This document shows, in pieces, positions 8,902-17,206 of a stretch of 64,000 bases of DNA. This DNA comes from Desulfobacteraceae bacterium UBA5616 (lineage in GTDB: Bacteria; Desulfobacterota; Desulfobacteria; Desulfobacterales; UBA5616): assembly GCA_002423615.1 (NCBI GenBank), contig DIKO01000098.1:26661-90660 (forward strand), in the 5' to 3' direction. The notes beneath the pieces are model-generated. The model saw only the letters and a list, made by a program, of their open reading frames with translations, was not told the DNA's origin and did no database searches. The position numbers and the translations under genes are program-made. Each line of letters begins with the position of its first letter. Within the stretch, counting starts at the first letter, position 1.

Positions 8902-9507
8902 CTATTTTTTACCGACAATGTTCATGAAGCACAACATCAATCCCAGGCATATGAAAGCCCCCGGGGCCTCCACCATAAACTTGAACGGCTCGAAAGCCGC
9001 CCCCATAATAGGGATTGATTTTTCCCATATCGTCAGCGTGCCCGCCCCAAAAAGCTCCCGAACAGCACCCAAAGAAGCCAGCGCAATAGTATATCCGATG
9101 CCGATCCCCATTCCATCAGCCAATGAGGGCATGATGGCATTTTTGGATGCAAAAGCTTCGGCACGTCCCAGCAAAATACAATTTACCACGATCAGCGGGA
9201 TGAAAATTCCGAGTTTCAGAAATAAAGGATAGACAAACGCCTGCATGAGCAATTCGACAACCGTGACGAAAGTTGCAATTACGATGATGAATGCGGCGAT
9301 TCTTACCTTCGAGGGAATAACCTTGCGCAACGCTGAAATAAGAATGTTCGAGCAGACCAGAACAAACGTTGTAGCCATTCCCATGCCGATGCCGTTTTCA
9401 ACGGTCTTGGTGACTGCGAGAGTCGGGCAAAGCCCCAAAACAAGCCGAAAGGGAGGAACCTCATCCCATAAACCCTTAACAAATTCCTGAGCGATTGATT
9501 TCGCCAT
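8902..9507 (-). CDS. rnfE: Rnf complex subunit RnfE
   Basis: The membrane partner and pseudo-symmetric relative of RnfA. The 201-residue length is usual. The conserved cysteine motifs GLCPTLAVT (N-terminal) and VNCILLGRAEAFA (middle) are present, so the intramembrane [2Fe-2S] site formed with RnfA appears intact. The ATG has GGGGAG eight to nine bases upstream. It lies between rnfG and rnfA with gaps of 13 and 10 bases, in the order C-D-G-E-A-B typical of Rnf operons. Confidence 0.95.
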   Translation of the reverse strand: MAKSIAQEFVKGLWDEVPPFRLVLGLCPTLAVTKTVENGIGMGMATTFVLVCSNILISALRKVIPSKVRIAAFIIVIATFVTVVELLMQAFVYPLFLKLGIFIPLIVVNCILLGRAEAFASKNAIMPSLADGMGIGIGYTIALASLGAVRELFGAGTLTIWEKSIPIMGAAFEPFKFMVEAPGAFICLGLMLCFMNIVGKK

Positions 9508-9520
9508 GATTTTCTCCCCG

Positions 9521-10123
9521 CTATTTAAATGCTTTTACCTTATCCATCAGTTGTGGCTTTAGTTTTTGGTATATCCGGATCGCCTCCGTTGCCCCGCTGC
9601 AGACGGCCCGGGAAGTGATGGTCGCACCGCTGATAGCGCTGATTTGACCGCCATCCTTGGAAACCTGGATGGGCTTTTCCGTGGACAAGCCGACAAACTG
9701 AGCGCCGAAACCGGGATCATCCTTGGCCTTTGATCCCATTCCCGGAGTTTCCGAATGAGTGGTTACGCCAAGGCCTACCAGTTTGTCATCATCCAGATTA
9801 ACCCCGACCATCAGGCCTACATCACCTCCGAAACCTCCTTTTCCGAAGCTTTCAAAGGCAATTCGGCTGGCCTTGCCGTCAACCACACCGACAAAAAAAC
9901 TTCTTTCCACTTCCCCATCCATGATTTTAAACCGGTCGGCAACGGGATTATTCGATGCTCCCTCCAAAATTTTCCGAATGGCGGGTCCCTTGACAAATTC
10001 CAGTTGCTGGTTTTCAATTCTTGCCTGGGTTCCATCGCGAAGTGCCGCCAACAGACCTCCCGAAAAAGAACTGAGAACCGTCAATACGATGACCATTTTT
10101 ATCATTTCACGCATTTTACGCAA
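9521..10123 (-). CDS. rnfG: Rnf complex subunit RnfG (covalent FMN subunit)
   Basis: One N-terminal membrane helix (about 8-28) anchors a periplasmic FMN-binding domain. The flavin-attachment motif SGATITS near residue 167 is intact, with the Thr that forms the phosphoester bond to FMN. The GMGSKAKDDPGFGAQFVG segment is also typical. It overlaps the end of rnfD by eight bases, so the two are translationally coupled. The intact RnfG motif contrasts with the altered motif in RnfD. Confidence 0.94.
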   Translation of the reverse strand: MRKMREMIKMVIVLTVLSSFSGGLLAALRDGTQARIENQQLEFVKGPAIRKILEGASNNPVADRFKIMDGEVERSFFVGVVDGKASRIAFESFGKGGFGGDVGLMVGVNLDDDKLVGLGVTTHSETPGMGSKAKDDPGFGAQFVGLSTEKPIQVSKDGGQISAISGATITSRAVCSGATEAIRIYQKLKPQLMDKVKAFK

Positions 10124-11075
10124 CCTTCCCTATCGCTTTGGGTCTGATTTTGTCCAGAAGCGGATTAACAAGATTCATAATTAAAATGGCATACAGTACA
10201 CCGTCGACGTAGGCGCCGATATTCCGAATCAAAACCGTCAAGATCCCGGCCCCGGCCCCGTAAATCAGCATGGGGATGCAATTTACCGGTGAAGATGAAT
10301 CTTCCGTGGCCAGGAAAAATGCCCCGATCAGACTATACCCGGTAAGAATATGGAAAAACGGGCCGGCGAACTTTTCCGGATTGGCCATATTAAAAATCAT
10401 GGCCGCAAGAAACATTCCTGCCAAAAATGATATGGAAATTTCCCACCGGATGAATCCTCTTAGAATCAAATAGATTCCACCGATGATGAGGCCAAGCCCA
10501 AAGGTTGAGCCGATAGCGCCGACCTGCTGCCCCATCAAAAGACCTGACAAACTGAAACCATGAATGCTCCCGGTACCGAAGGCTTTCAATGCTCCCAGAG
10601 GGAAAACCGCCGGGAACCCGAAATCGTAATTGACCAATGCATTGTCAAAATCAAAATACGAGTTCCATGAAATGAGAAGAATGGTGATGGAAACCACCAC
10701 CGGATGAAATGCGTTGCTCCCGATTCCTCCGAATATATACTTCCCGATCACGACCGCAATAAACGTACCGGTAGCGACGATCCACCACGGCAGTGTGGCC
10801 GGCATCATCATGCCGAACACCAGGCCCATGAGGGCTGCATTCCCATCGCCGATGGTATTGGGAAGTTTGGTGATTTTGTTGATGATAAGCTCCCAGATAA
10901 TGGCCGTTGAAATGCTTAGGGAGATGACCGCCAGGGCCGGGATCCCGTATTGAATCAAACCGAACAACACAGCCGGCATGGCCGCCAGCATGGTATGATA
11001 GCTTCTTTCGGATATGGAACTGCCATCGTGCCAGAAAGGCGCATGCGAAACTATGAATTTTTTCTCGTTACTCAT
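10116..11075 (-). CDS. rnfD: Rnf complex subunit RnfD, lacking the usual flavin-attachment Thr
   Basis: A polytopic membrane subunit with about nine to ten hydrophobic segments and the family region GDGNAALMGLVFGMMMP. In canonical RnfD/NqrB the motif S/T-G-A-T-P-L binds FMN through its Thr. The aligned segment here reads P-A-V-F-P-L followed by GALK, so the Thr is absent. The downstream GSIGETS-like segment is also altered (GAIGSTFG). The start is placed at ATG 11075 because GGAGG lies six bases upstream; an open start six codons earlier lies inside rnfC with no such site. It overlaps rnfC by eight bases. Confidence 0.93.
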   Translation of the reverse strand: MSNEKKFIVSHAPFWHDGSSISERSYHTMLAAMPAVLFGLIQYGIPALAVISLSISTAIIWELIINKITKLPNTIGDGNAALMGLVFGMMMPATLPWWIVATGTFIAVVIGKYIFGGIGSNAFHPVVVSITILLISWNSYFDFDNALVNYDFGFPAVFPLGALKAFGTGSIHGFSLSGLLMGQQVGAIGSTFGLGLIIGGIYLILRGFIRWEISISFLAGMFLAAMIFNMANPEKFAGPFFHILTGYSLIGAFFLATEDSSSPVNCIPMLIYGAGAGILTVLIRNIGAYVDGVLYAILIMNLVNPLLDKIRPKAIGKVA

Positions 11076-12348
11076 TCGTTGCCTCCGCTGCATTCAATCG
11101 GCCCAGTTCATGTTTTGCCAGCCGAATGTATTGAAATACCGGAATTTTGGATACACAGACAAAACTGCACAGCCCGCAGTCGATGCAGGAATAGAGATCA
11201 TATTCATCGGCGGCCTGTTCATAATGACCGGCTTCCAGATATCTGACCAGCATGTTCACGGGAATTTTAGCCGGGCAGATCCGGACGCATTCGCCGCAGT
11301 TGATGCAGGGGTAATCCGAAACCAGGGAAATGTCGGCTTTGTCCTGGACCACCACCGCATCCGTATCGATCCCTACGGGGTAATCTTCGGAATAAATCGA
11401 CGAACCCGTCAGGGGTCCGCCGATGATCAATCTGTCTTTTTCATTAAGGGATACGCCACAGGCGCTGAAGACATCTCCCATGGGGGTACCGATCCGGGCT
11501 GAAATCAATTGCTGGGTCCCGTCTTTTTTAACCAGGGTCAGTATTTTTTTATGGGGGATTTCCCCTGTTGAAAATGCCTTGCCGATGGAAGCCACGGCCT
11601 CGGCGCTCATAAACACCACCCCCATATCCTCGCAGTTTTTTCCGGCAGGAACGGTGAGTTTCAACTCCCGCTCCATGATCATTTTGGGATGGGCAGAGGG
11701 ATAGCTTAAATCCACGCCCTTCAATTCCGCTCCCACATGCCCGAAACCCGGAACCAGATCTCTGGGGACCGCAATGACGATTTTTTCAATCCCGGTTATC
11801 TGTTTGAGGATGCTGATGCCGTGTCCAATATCTTCAATTCGTGACTTTATGGCATACTGGTTGGTGGCGATCATCAGATCGGTATTGCCGCCGAATACCA
11901 CAATGGTGTGAATGGCCTTATCCGGATCCCTGAAAGCCGCAAAACAGGGCGCCCCCGGGGTAAAACCCAAAAATTCAGCAGCGGTATCCAGCGTCGCGCC
12001 CTGGCTTTTGGCGGCAAAATCCTTATCCAGTTCCTCTTTCCTGCCGGTCTTGATGGATATGGCCGTACAGACCCTTCCATAATCTCCGTAAAACGGCGAA
12101 ATCGCCGATATGGTTCCCGTCACGGAACTGATTACATAGGGCCCGCCTTCCCCGGCGATGGAAAGTTTCTGGCCGGTTTTAACCGCATCCCCGACTTTAA
12201 AGGGGATATCCTTTCGGATCAAAGGACTGTCCAGCAGAAGGGTAACGATTCCGGGCAATGGAATTTCCTGGGGTTCCATAACCTTCACCCCCAACAGCGC
12301 ATATTGGATCCGGGGCTTTGAAAGGCGGATAAATGGTCTTTTGATCAT
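11068..12348 (-). CDS. rnfC: Rnf complex subunit RnfC, with degenerate FMN/NADH motif
   Basis: A 426-residue RnfC-like protein. An N-terminal lipoyl-like domain (about 25-95; KVGDAVKTGQ) and two C-terminal [4Fe-4S] motifs (CINCGECVRICP and CIDCGLCSFVC) are clear. In canonical RnfC the middle domain binds FMN and NADH through a GLGGAGFPT motif followed by NGAECEPYL. The corresponding stretch here (about 127-145) reads FLGFTPGAPC and then FGGNTDLMIATNQ, so both signatures are lost. Inference: electrons still pass through the Fe-S part, but NADH binding at this subunit is doubtful. It is preceded by the cytochrome gene and followed by rnfD in overlap. Confidence 0.9.
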   Translation of the reverse strand: MIKRPFIRLSKPRIQYALLGVKVMEPQEIPLPGIVTLLLDSPLIRKDIPFKVGDAVKTGQKLSIAGEGGPYVISSVTGTISAISPFYGDYGRVCTAISIKTGRKEELDKDFAAKSQGATLDTAAEFLGFTPGAPCFAAFRDPDKAIHTIVVFGGNTDLMIATNQYAIKSRIEDIGHGISILKQITGIEKIVIAVPRDLVPGFGHVGAELKGVDLSYPSAHPKMIMERELKLTVPAGKNCEDMGVVFMSAEAVASIGKAFSTGEIPHKKILTLVKKDGTQQLISARIGTPMGDVFSACGVSLNEKDRLIIGGPLTGSSIYSEDYPVGIDTDAVVVQDKADISLVSDYPCINCGECVRICPAKIPVNMLVRYLEAGHYEQAADEYDLYSCIDCGLCSFVCVSKIPVFQYIRLAKHELGRLNAAEATNE

Positions 12349-12406
12349 AGTTATACCTTTATTTATGACGATCTCGAATTGAAAGGGGTTTCATATGCAT
12401 TCCGGT

Positions 12407-12844
12407 TTACATCACATGGCATTGGGAGCATTCTGCCGGCCCGGCTTCAAATTCCTTGTGACAATCAATGCACTGGCCATGCAGGGCATCTGATTTCTTC
12501 ATCATATCAGTGTCTTCGAATTCATCTGCATCATGGCACTCGCTACAGGTGTTCACCACTGCTTCCGTCTTTTTTCCCGAGGGGTCATGGCAGTCGCCGC
12601 AGGCCCGCATCGCTGATTCATTATCTTCGGGATGGTGATGGCAATCTCCGCAGGACACACTGTAACCGCTCGGTATCGTGTGCAGTTTGTGTTGGAATAA
12701 GACTTTTCCCGCCGAGGTTTTGAACATCAATCGAATGGGCTCATCCGGTGCCTTTGCAGAAAACGCTGCATAGCTTGTAACGCCGACGATCAACAAAATC
12801 GCCGCAAGGCCGTAAGCTATCCGCAGTTCTTTCTTCGAATCCAT
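12407..12844 (-). CDS. Pentahaem c-type cytochrome, first gene of the rnf operon
   Basis: A small (145 aa) exported or membrane-anchored cytochrome. Residues about 9-28 form a signal or anchor helix (YGLAAILLIVGVTSYAAF). Five CxxCH haem motifs follow: CGDCH twice, CSECH, CIDCH and CSQCH. Extra histidines (FQHKLH, HHH) could serve as distal ligands, so bis-His haems like class III (c3/c7) cytochromes are likely. The upstream GAAAGGA supports the ATG. It lies 58 bases before rnfC, and cytochromes linked to Rnf are known in some sulfate reducers and in Methanosarcina. Inferred role: periplasmic electron partner of the Rnf complex. Confidence 0.9.
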   Translation of the reverse strand: MDSKKELRIAYGLAAILLIVGVTSYAAFSAKAPDEPIRLMFKTSAGKVLFQHKLHTIPSGYSVSCGDCHHHPEDNESAMRACGDCHDPSGKKTEAVVNTCSECHDADEFEDTDMMKKSDALHGQCIDCHKEFEAGPAECSQCHVM

Positions 12845-13007
12845 TTTATCATTATTCCTTTCAACACTTTAACAGATTTTTCAACGCTAATAAAATCAAA
12901 GAAGCGGATTACCATACAGTATACAAACTTTCAAGGGGTTTTTTAACTGCCGGTTTTTAAGAGGAAAGGTTTTCAGATTTTTCTACTGCGGTGGAAATTG
13001 GAAATTA

Positions 13008-14669
13008 TCAGGTTGTTTTTTTTGCTTTTTCATTTTCCCGTTCAAGAAGATCCAAATGGAACCCCTGGTCAATGTGATACCAGGGTAGTAGTTCTCCATA
13101 ATCCCTTTCCCGGAGGGCGAAAAAATCAGGATCGATAATGCTTTCCCTTAGGAATTTGGGCCAGTTTCCCCTGCTTCGGGCCAGAATCAGGAGCATTTCG
13201 GCCGCCCGGCGGTCTCCCCTGGAAAGCAGGGCCTGAGTATATGCTTGAAGGGGTTTTTCCATAATGATGCGAACATTGGCCACGGATTTCAGACCCGCTT
13301 TGATGGTGTTCATTTTTGCCTTGATGGTGTTCATATCGTTCATGGCCGCCCATTGAAACGGCGTAAAGGGTTTGGGCACAAAGGGATTGATGCTGACCGT
13401 GATGGTTCCCATTCGCTGTTTGATCCTGCTGGCAAGCAGGAAAACCTGCTTCACCCGCTTGCACAGATCCACGATGGCAATAATGTCTTCCATGAGTTCC
13501 GTGGGAAGGCCGATCATGAAATAGAGTTTGATGTTAAATATATCCCCTGAAACGAGCTTTTCAACAGCCGAGAGGATGTCCTGTTCGGTGATGCCTTTTT
13601 TGATCACGTTTCGCATTCTTTGAGACCCGGCATCCGGTGCAATGGCGACGGTCTTGACCCGGCTTTTCCGCAACACCGAAATCACCTCCTCAGAAAGCCT
13701 GTCAGCCCTCAACGAACTGAAAGAAACCCTTATTCCGCTTCCCTTGACTCTATCGCAAAGTTGCTTAAGATCGGGCAGGTCGGTAATTGCAGTGCCCACC
13801 AGGCCGATCCGGTCCGTCAGGGCCATCCCCTCATCCAGGGATTGGGACAGTTGCTCAAGAGAACGGAACCGTGTGGGGCGGTAAACGTATCCGGCGCTGC
13901 AAAACCGGCACCCATGTGGACATCCTCTTCCCGTCTCAATAAGGAATGTCGATCCGAAACTGGCGCTTTTCGATATGACGGTACTGGTGGTTGATACCCG
14001 GGAAAGATCGGGGACGTATGCGCGAAGAATCTTTAAAGGAACATCCATGGTCGGTTCCCATGTTTTCAGGATACCCCTTCCATCATATTCAACGCGGTAG
14101 AAGGACGGCACATATACACCGGGAACGGTTTGGGCAAGCATTTTTAAAACCACATCTCTTTCAAGACCCGGGTCATAGATCCTGAAGAAATCGGGCAGAA
14201 CGGATTCCGCTTCGCCGATGACCATGAGATCCATGAAAGGGGCGAGAGGTTCGGGATTCAGAAAACAGGCGACACCCCCGGCCATGACAAGCGGGTGATC
14301 CGAAGTCCTATGGGATGAGAGAGAGGGAATTTTTGCTTTTTCCAGAAGGTTCAGGACGTGGGGATAATCGTTTTCAAATGAAATGGAAAATGCGATGATG
14401 TCGAAATAATTCAGAGGTCGATGCGATTCGACGGTTCTTACGTCCTCGGTTGAAAAGGGGCCTTCCCGGGGGAGGAAAGCCCTTTCGCACACCACTTCAT
14501 CAAAATCGTTCAAAAGACGGTATACGGTTTGGAAACCCAGATTGGACATCCCCACCGCATAGGTATTGGGGTAGATCAGAGCGATTCTGGTCCGCCCCCG
14601 ATGGTCCTTGTGAATGGTTCCGAGTTCCGGCTCGGATTGCGTTGTTCTCGGCATCCTCCGGTATGCCAT
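13008..14669 (-). CDS. Radical SAM protein with N-terminal B12-binding-like domain
   Basis: A 553-residue protein of the group with a cobalamin-binding-like domain (about 25-190) followed by a radical SAM domain. The cluster motif is GRGCPHGCRFC (CxxxCxxC). It resembles the widespread B12-binding radical SAM family of unknown reaction that in other bacteria often accompanies a partner protein and ribosomal genes; no such partner is next to it here. It follows ftsZ after 58 bases on the same strand and may be the last gene of the dcw transcript. A 21-bp tandem repeat (MNTIKAK/MNTIKAG) lies in the C-terminal half. The substrate is unknown. Confidence 0.85.
   Translation of the reverse strand: MAYRRMPRTTQSEPELGTIHKDHRGRTRIALIYPNTYAVGMSNLGFQTVYRLLNDFDEVVCERAFLPREGPFSTEDVRTVESHRPLNYFDIIAFSISFENDYPHVLNLLEKAKIPSLSSHRTSDHPLVMAGGVACFLNPEPLAPFMDLMVIGEAESVLPDFFRIYDPGLERDVVLKMLAQTVPGVYVPSFYRVEYDGRGILKTWEPTMDVPLKILRAYVPDLSRVSTTSTVISKSASFGSTFLIETGRGCPHGCRFCSAGYVYRPTRFRSLEQLSQSLDEGMALTDRIGLVGTAITDLPDLKQLCDRVKGSGIRVSFSSLRADRLSEEVISVLRKSRVKTVAIAPDAGSQRMRNVIKKGITEQDILSAVEKLVSGDIFNIKLYFMIGLPTELMEDIIAIVDLCKRVKQVFLLASRIKQRMGTITVSINPFVPKPFTPFQWAAMNDMNTIKAKMNTIKAGLKSVANVRIIMEKPLQAYTQALLSRGDRRAAEMLLILARSRGNWPKFLRESIIDPDFFALRERDYGELLPWYHIDQGFHLDLLERENEKAKKTT
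13300..13334 (-). repeat. 21-bp tandem duplication inside the radical SAM gene
   Basis: The 14-base string TTGATGGTGTTCAT occurs at 13300-13313 and again at 13321-13334, a period of 21 bases, so the protein contains MNTIKA twice in a row, each followed by K or G. The duplication keeps the reading frame. It may be a recent slip or part of a helical repeat. Confidence 0.75.
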
Positions 14670-14727
14670 TCAGAGCCGCCTCCGGAAACCTTGATCATCC
14701 ATGATATTCGTCAAAGAAGGATGAAGT

Positions 14728-15912
14728 TTAATCCGCCTTACGCCTTAAAAAGGTTGGGGTTTCCAGGTCTTCATCCATCGCCATGCCCAGACTTACGTTC
14801 TTGAACGGGATTTGAGCAACTTCGCTCGACGCCTTTTTTCTTCTCAGAAAAGTCGGTTCGTCGTAATCGACAAACCTGTCCCGATCCAGCGGTGATAGAT
14901 CCCGAACCTTGCCGCCGTAAGTAGGATCCAGAGATCTTTCCGGGATTGAATATTCCTTTTCGTTCCCGATCCCCGTTGCGATAACGGTCACCCTGATTTC
15001 ATCACCCAGGGTTTCATCTATGGCGGTTCCCCAGATAATTTCGGCATCATCTCCCACTTCCCCATAAATTCGTTCCGACGCTTCGGTCATTTCATCCATG
15101 GTCAAATCGCTGGTGCTGGTGATATTGATCAGCACACCCTTTGCGCCGCTGATGGACACGTCTTCCAGAAGGGGGTGAGATATGGCGCGCTCCGCAGCCA
15201 GGGTTGCGCGGTTGTCACCGCTGGCGATCCCGATGCCCATGATGGCCATTCCGGCCTTTGACATGGTGGTTTTGACATCTGCGAAATCCAGGTTGATCAA
15301 CCCGGGCATCATGATCAGATCTGTAATACCCTTTACGGAGTGAAGGAGGATTTCGTCGGCTTTCATGAACATGTCTGTCATCTTGGCGTTTCTGGAGGCC
15401 AGGCCTCTCAACCGGTCGTTGGGAATGGTGATGACGGTATCGGCTGCCTGCTTAAGTTCTTCCATCCCGTCTTCGGCAACCTTTAACCGTTTCTTTCCCT
15501 CGAACGAAAAAGGTTTGGACACCACCGCGACGGTCAGTGCTCCCATGTCTTTGCAGATCTGGGCGATCACCGGAGCGGCTCCCGTGCCCGTGCCGCCGCC
15601 AAAACCCGCGGTAATGAACACCATGTGGCTGCCCTCTAACGCGCTTTGGATGGATGCCATGGCTTCCAGGGCGGCATCCTTCCCCATCTGTGGATTGGCG
15701 CCGGCGCCCAGGCCCTGGGTCAGGTTCTCCCCGAGCTGTATCTTAACCTGAGCCCTTGAAATTTCCAGGGCCTGGGCGTCGGTGTTGGCTGCAATAAACT
15801 TCACCCCCTGAAGCCCTGAATCAATCATGTTGTTGATTGCGTTCCCGCCTGCCCCTCCAACGCCGATCACCTTGATTTTAGCGGCTTTTTCAGAATCTAT
15901 GTAAGTAAACAT
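14728..15912 (-). CDS. ftsZ: Cell division protein FtsZ, with two C-terminal peptide motifs
   Basis: The tubulin-like GTPase that polymerises into the division ring. The GTP-binding signature GGGTGTGAAPVIA and the synergy region NVDFADV-like (NLDFADVKTTM) are intact. The C-terminal conserved peptide that binds FtsA occurs twice: DEPTFLRRKK (about 352-361) and ETPTFLRRKAD at the very end. I place the start at ATG 15912 after GGGGGAGG; GTG at 15915 is the adjacent alternative. It follows ftsA after 67 bases, the usual dcw order. Confidence 0.97.
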   Translation of the reverse strand: MFTYIDSEKAAKIKVIGVGGAGGNAINNMIDSGLQGVKFIAANTDAQALEISRAQVKIQLGENLTQGLGAGANPQMGKDAALEAMASIQSALEGSHMVFITAGFGGGTGTGAAPVIAQICKDMGALTVAVVSKPFSFEGKKRLKVAEDGMEELKQAADTVITIPNDRLRGLASRNAKMTDMFMKADEILLHSVKGITDLIMMPGLINLDFADVKTTMSKAGMAIMGIGIASGDNRATLAAERAISHPLLEDVSISGAKGVLINITSTSDLTMDEMTEASERIYGEVGDDAEIIWGTAIDETLGDEIRVTVIATGIGNEKEYSIPERSLDPTYGGKVRDLSPLDRDRFVDYDEPTFLRRKKASSEVAQIPFKNVSLGMAMDEDLETPTFLRRKAD

Positions 15913-15979
15913 CACCCTCCCCCCTTCTTTTTTTAACCACGGTTAATATGAACTGATATGGCACATATTTATTCGACGT

Positions 15980-17206
15980 TTAGATAACTTCCTTGAACCA
16001 TCGTTTCATCCTGGACATCAACCGGTTGAATATATTTTTATCCCGTATTCTGAATTTCTTGGAAGCCTGATTTTTCGCGCCATAGAGAACCAGGCCCACG
16101 CCCGTCGCGAACATCGGGTTGTTGACCACGTCCACCAGGCCCGTAATGCCCCGGGGCCTTCCCAAACGTGTGGGGACATTGAATACCGACTCTGCCAGTT
16201 CAATGGTCCCCTCCAGCAGCGCCGAGCCTCCGGTGATGACCAGCCCGGAGGCGATCATATGCTCCATTTCGGATTTCTTTATCTCTCTCCGGATAAGGCT
16301 GAAAATCTCCTCCATCCGCGGTTCCAGAATTTCGCACAGGATCTGCCGGGGCAATTTTTTCGGCGTCCTGCCGCCCATTCCCGGAACTTCAATGGTTTCC
16401 TCGTTACCGATATTTCTGGAGATACAACAGCCGTACTGTTTTTTGATTTTCTCCGCTTCGGCCAGAGGCGCCCGCAGACCCACGGCCACATCATTGGTCA
16501 GATTATTACCTCCCAGAGAAAGAACGAAAGTGTGCCGGATATTGTTTCTGGAGAATATAGCCAGATCGGTTGTCCCCCCCCCCAGATCGATGAGGCCCGC
16601 ACCCAGTTCCTTTTCTTCATCGGTCAACACAGCCTCTCCCGAGGCCAGGGATTCCAGCACGATGTCGCATACATCAAGCCCTGACCGGTTGGCGCACTTG
16701 ACAATGTTGTGAGCCGATGTCACGGCTCCTGTAACGATGTGGATTTTCGCTTCAAGGCGAACCCCGGACATACCGACGGGATTTTGGATTCCAGCCTGGT
16801 CGTCCACGATAAATTCCTGGGGTAAAACATGAATTACTTCACGATCCATGGGAATGGCCACCGCACGTGCCGCATCGGTGACCCGGTCCACATCGGCCTG
16901 GGTGATTTCGGGCCCTTTGATGCCGACAATTCCCCGGCTGTTAAAGCCCGTGATATGACCACCGGCGATTCCCGCGTAAACCGAGGAGATTTCGCACCCG
17001 GCCATCAATTCCGCTTCTTCAACAGCTTTTTTAATAGAGTCCACCGTGGATTCGATATTGACCACGACACCCTTCCGGAGACCGATCGACGGGTGGGAAC
17101 CCGTTCCGATGATATTGACTTCATTTCCCGTAATCTCCCCCACCACCGCACAAATTTTGGTAGTTCCCACATCCAGTCCAACCACAATCGGATTATGCGC
17201 TGCCAT
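15980..17206 (-). CDS. ftsA: Cell division protein FtsA
   Basis: The actin-like ATPase that tethers FtsZ to the membrane. At 408 residues it has the phosphate-1 motif VVGLDVGTTKICAVVGE near the N-terminus, the 1C domain following it, the GAGLIDLGGGTTDLAIF phosphate-2 motif in the middle, and the TGGSALLEG adenosine motif. The last 18 residues (NIFNRLMSRMKRWFKEVI) form the amphipathic membrane-targeting helix. GGAGG lies upstream of the ATG, one base after the ftsQ stop, so the two are tightly coupled. Confidence 0.97.
   Translation of the reverse strand: MAAHNPIVVGLDVGTTKICAVVGEITGNEVNIIGTGSHPSIGLRKGVVVNIESTVDSIKKAVEEAELMAGCEISSVYAGIAGGHITGFNSRGIVGIKGPEITQADVDRVTDAARAVAIPMDREVIHVLPQEFIVDDQAGIQNPVGMSGVRLEAKIHIVTGAVTSAHNIVKCANRSGLDVCDIVLESLASGEAVLTDEEKELGAGLIDLGGGTTDLAIFSRNNIRHTFVLSLGGNNLTNDVAVGLRAPLAEAEKIKKQYGCCISRNIGNEETIEVPGMGGRTPKKLPRQILCEILEPRMEEIFSLIRREIKKSEMEHMIASGLVITGGSALLEGTIELAESVFNVPTRLGRPRGITGLVDVVNNPMFATGVGLVLYGAKNQASKKFRIRDKNIFNRLMSRMKRWFKEVI

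Noticed and set aside
13640..13884. Short frames opposite the radical SAM gene
   Set aside because: Shadows of the conserved coding strand with no independent evidence.
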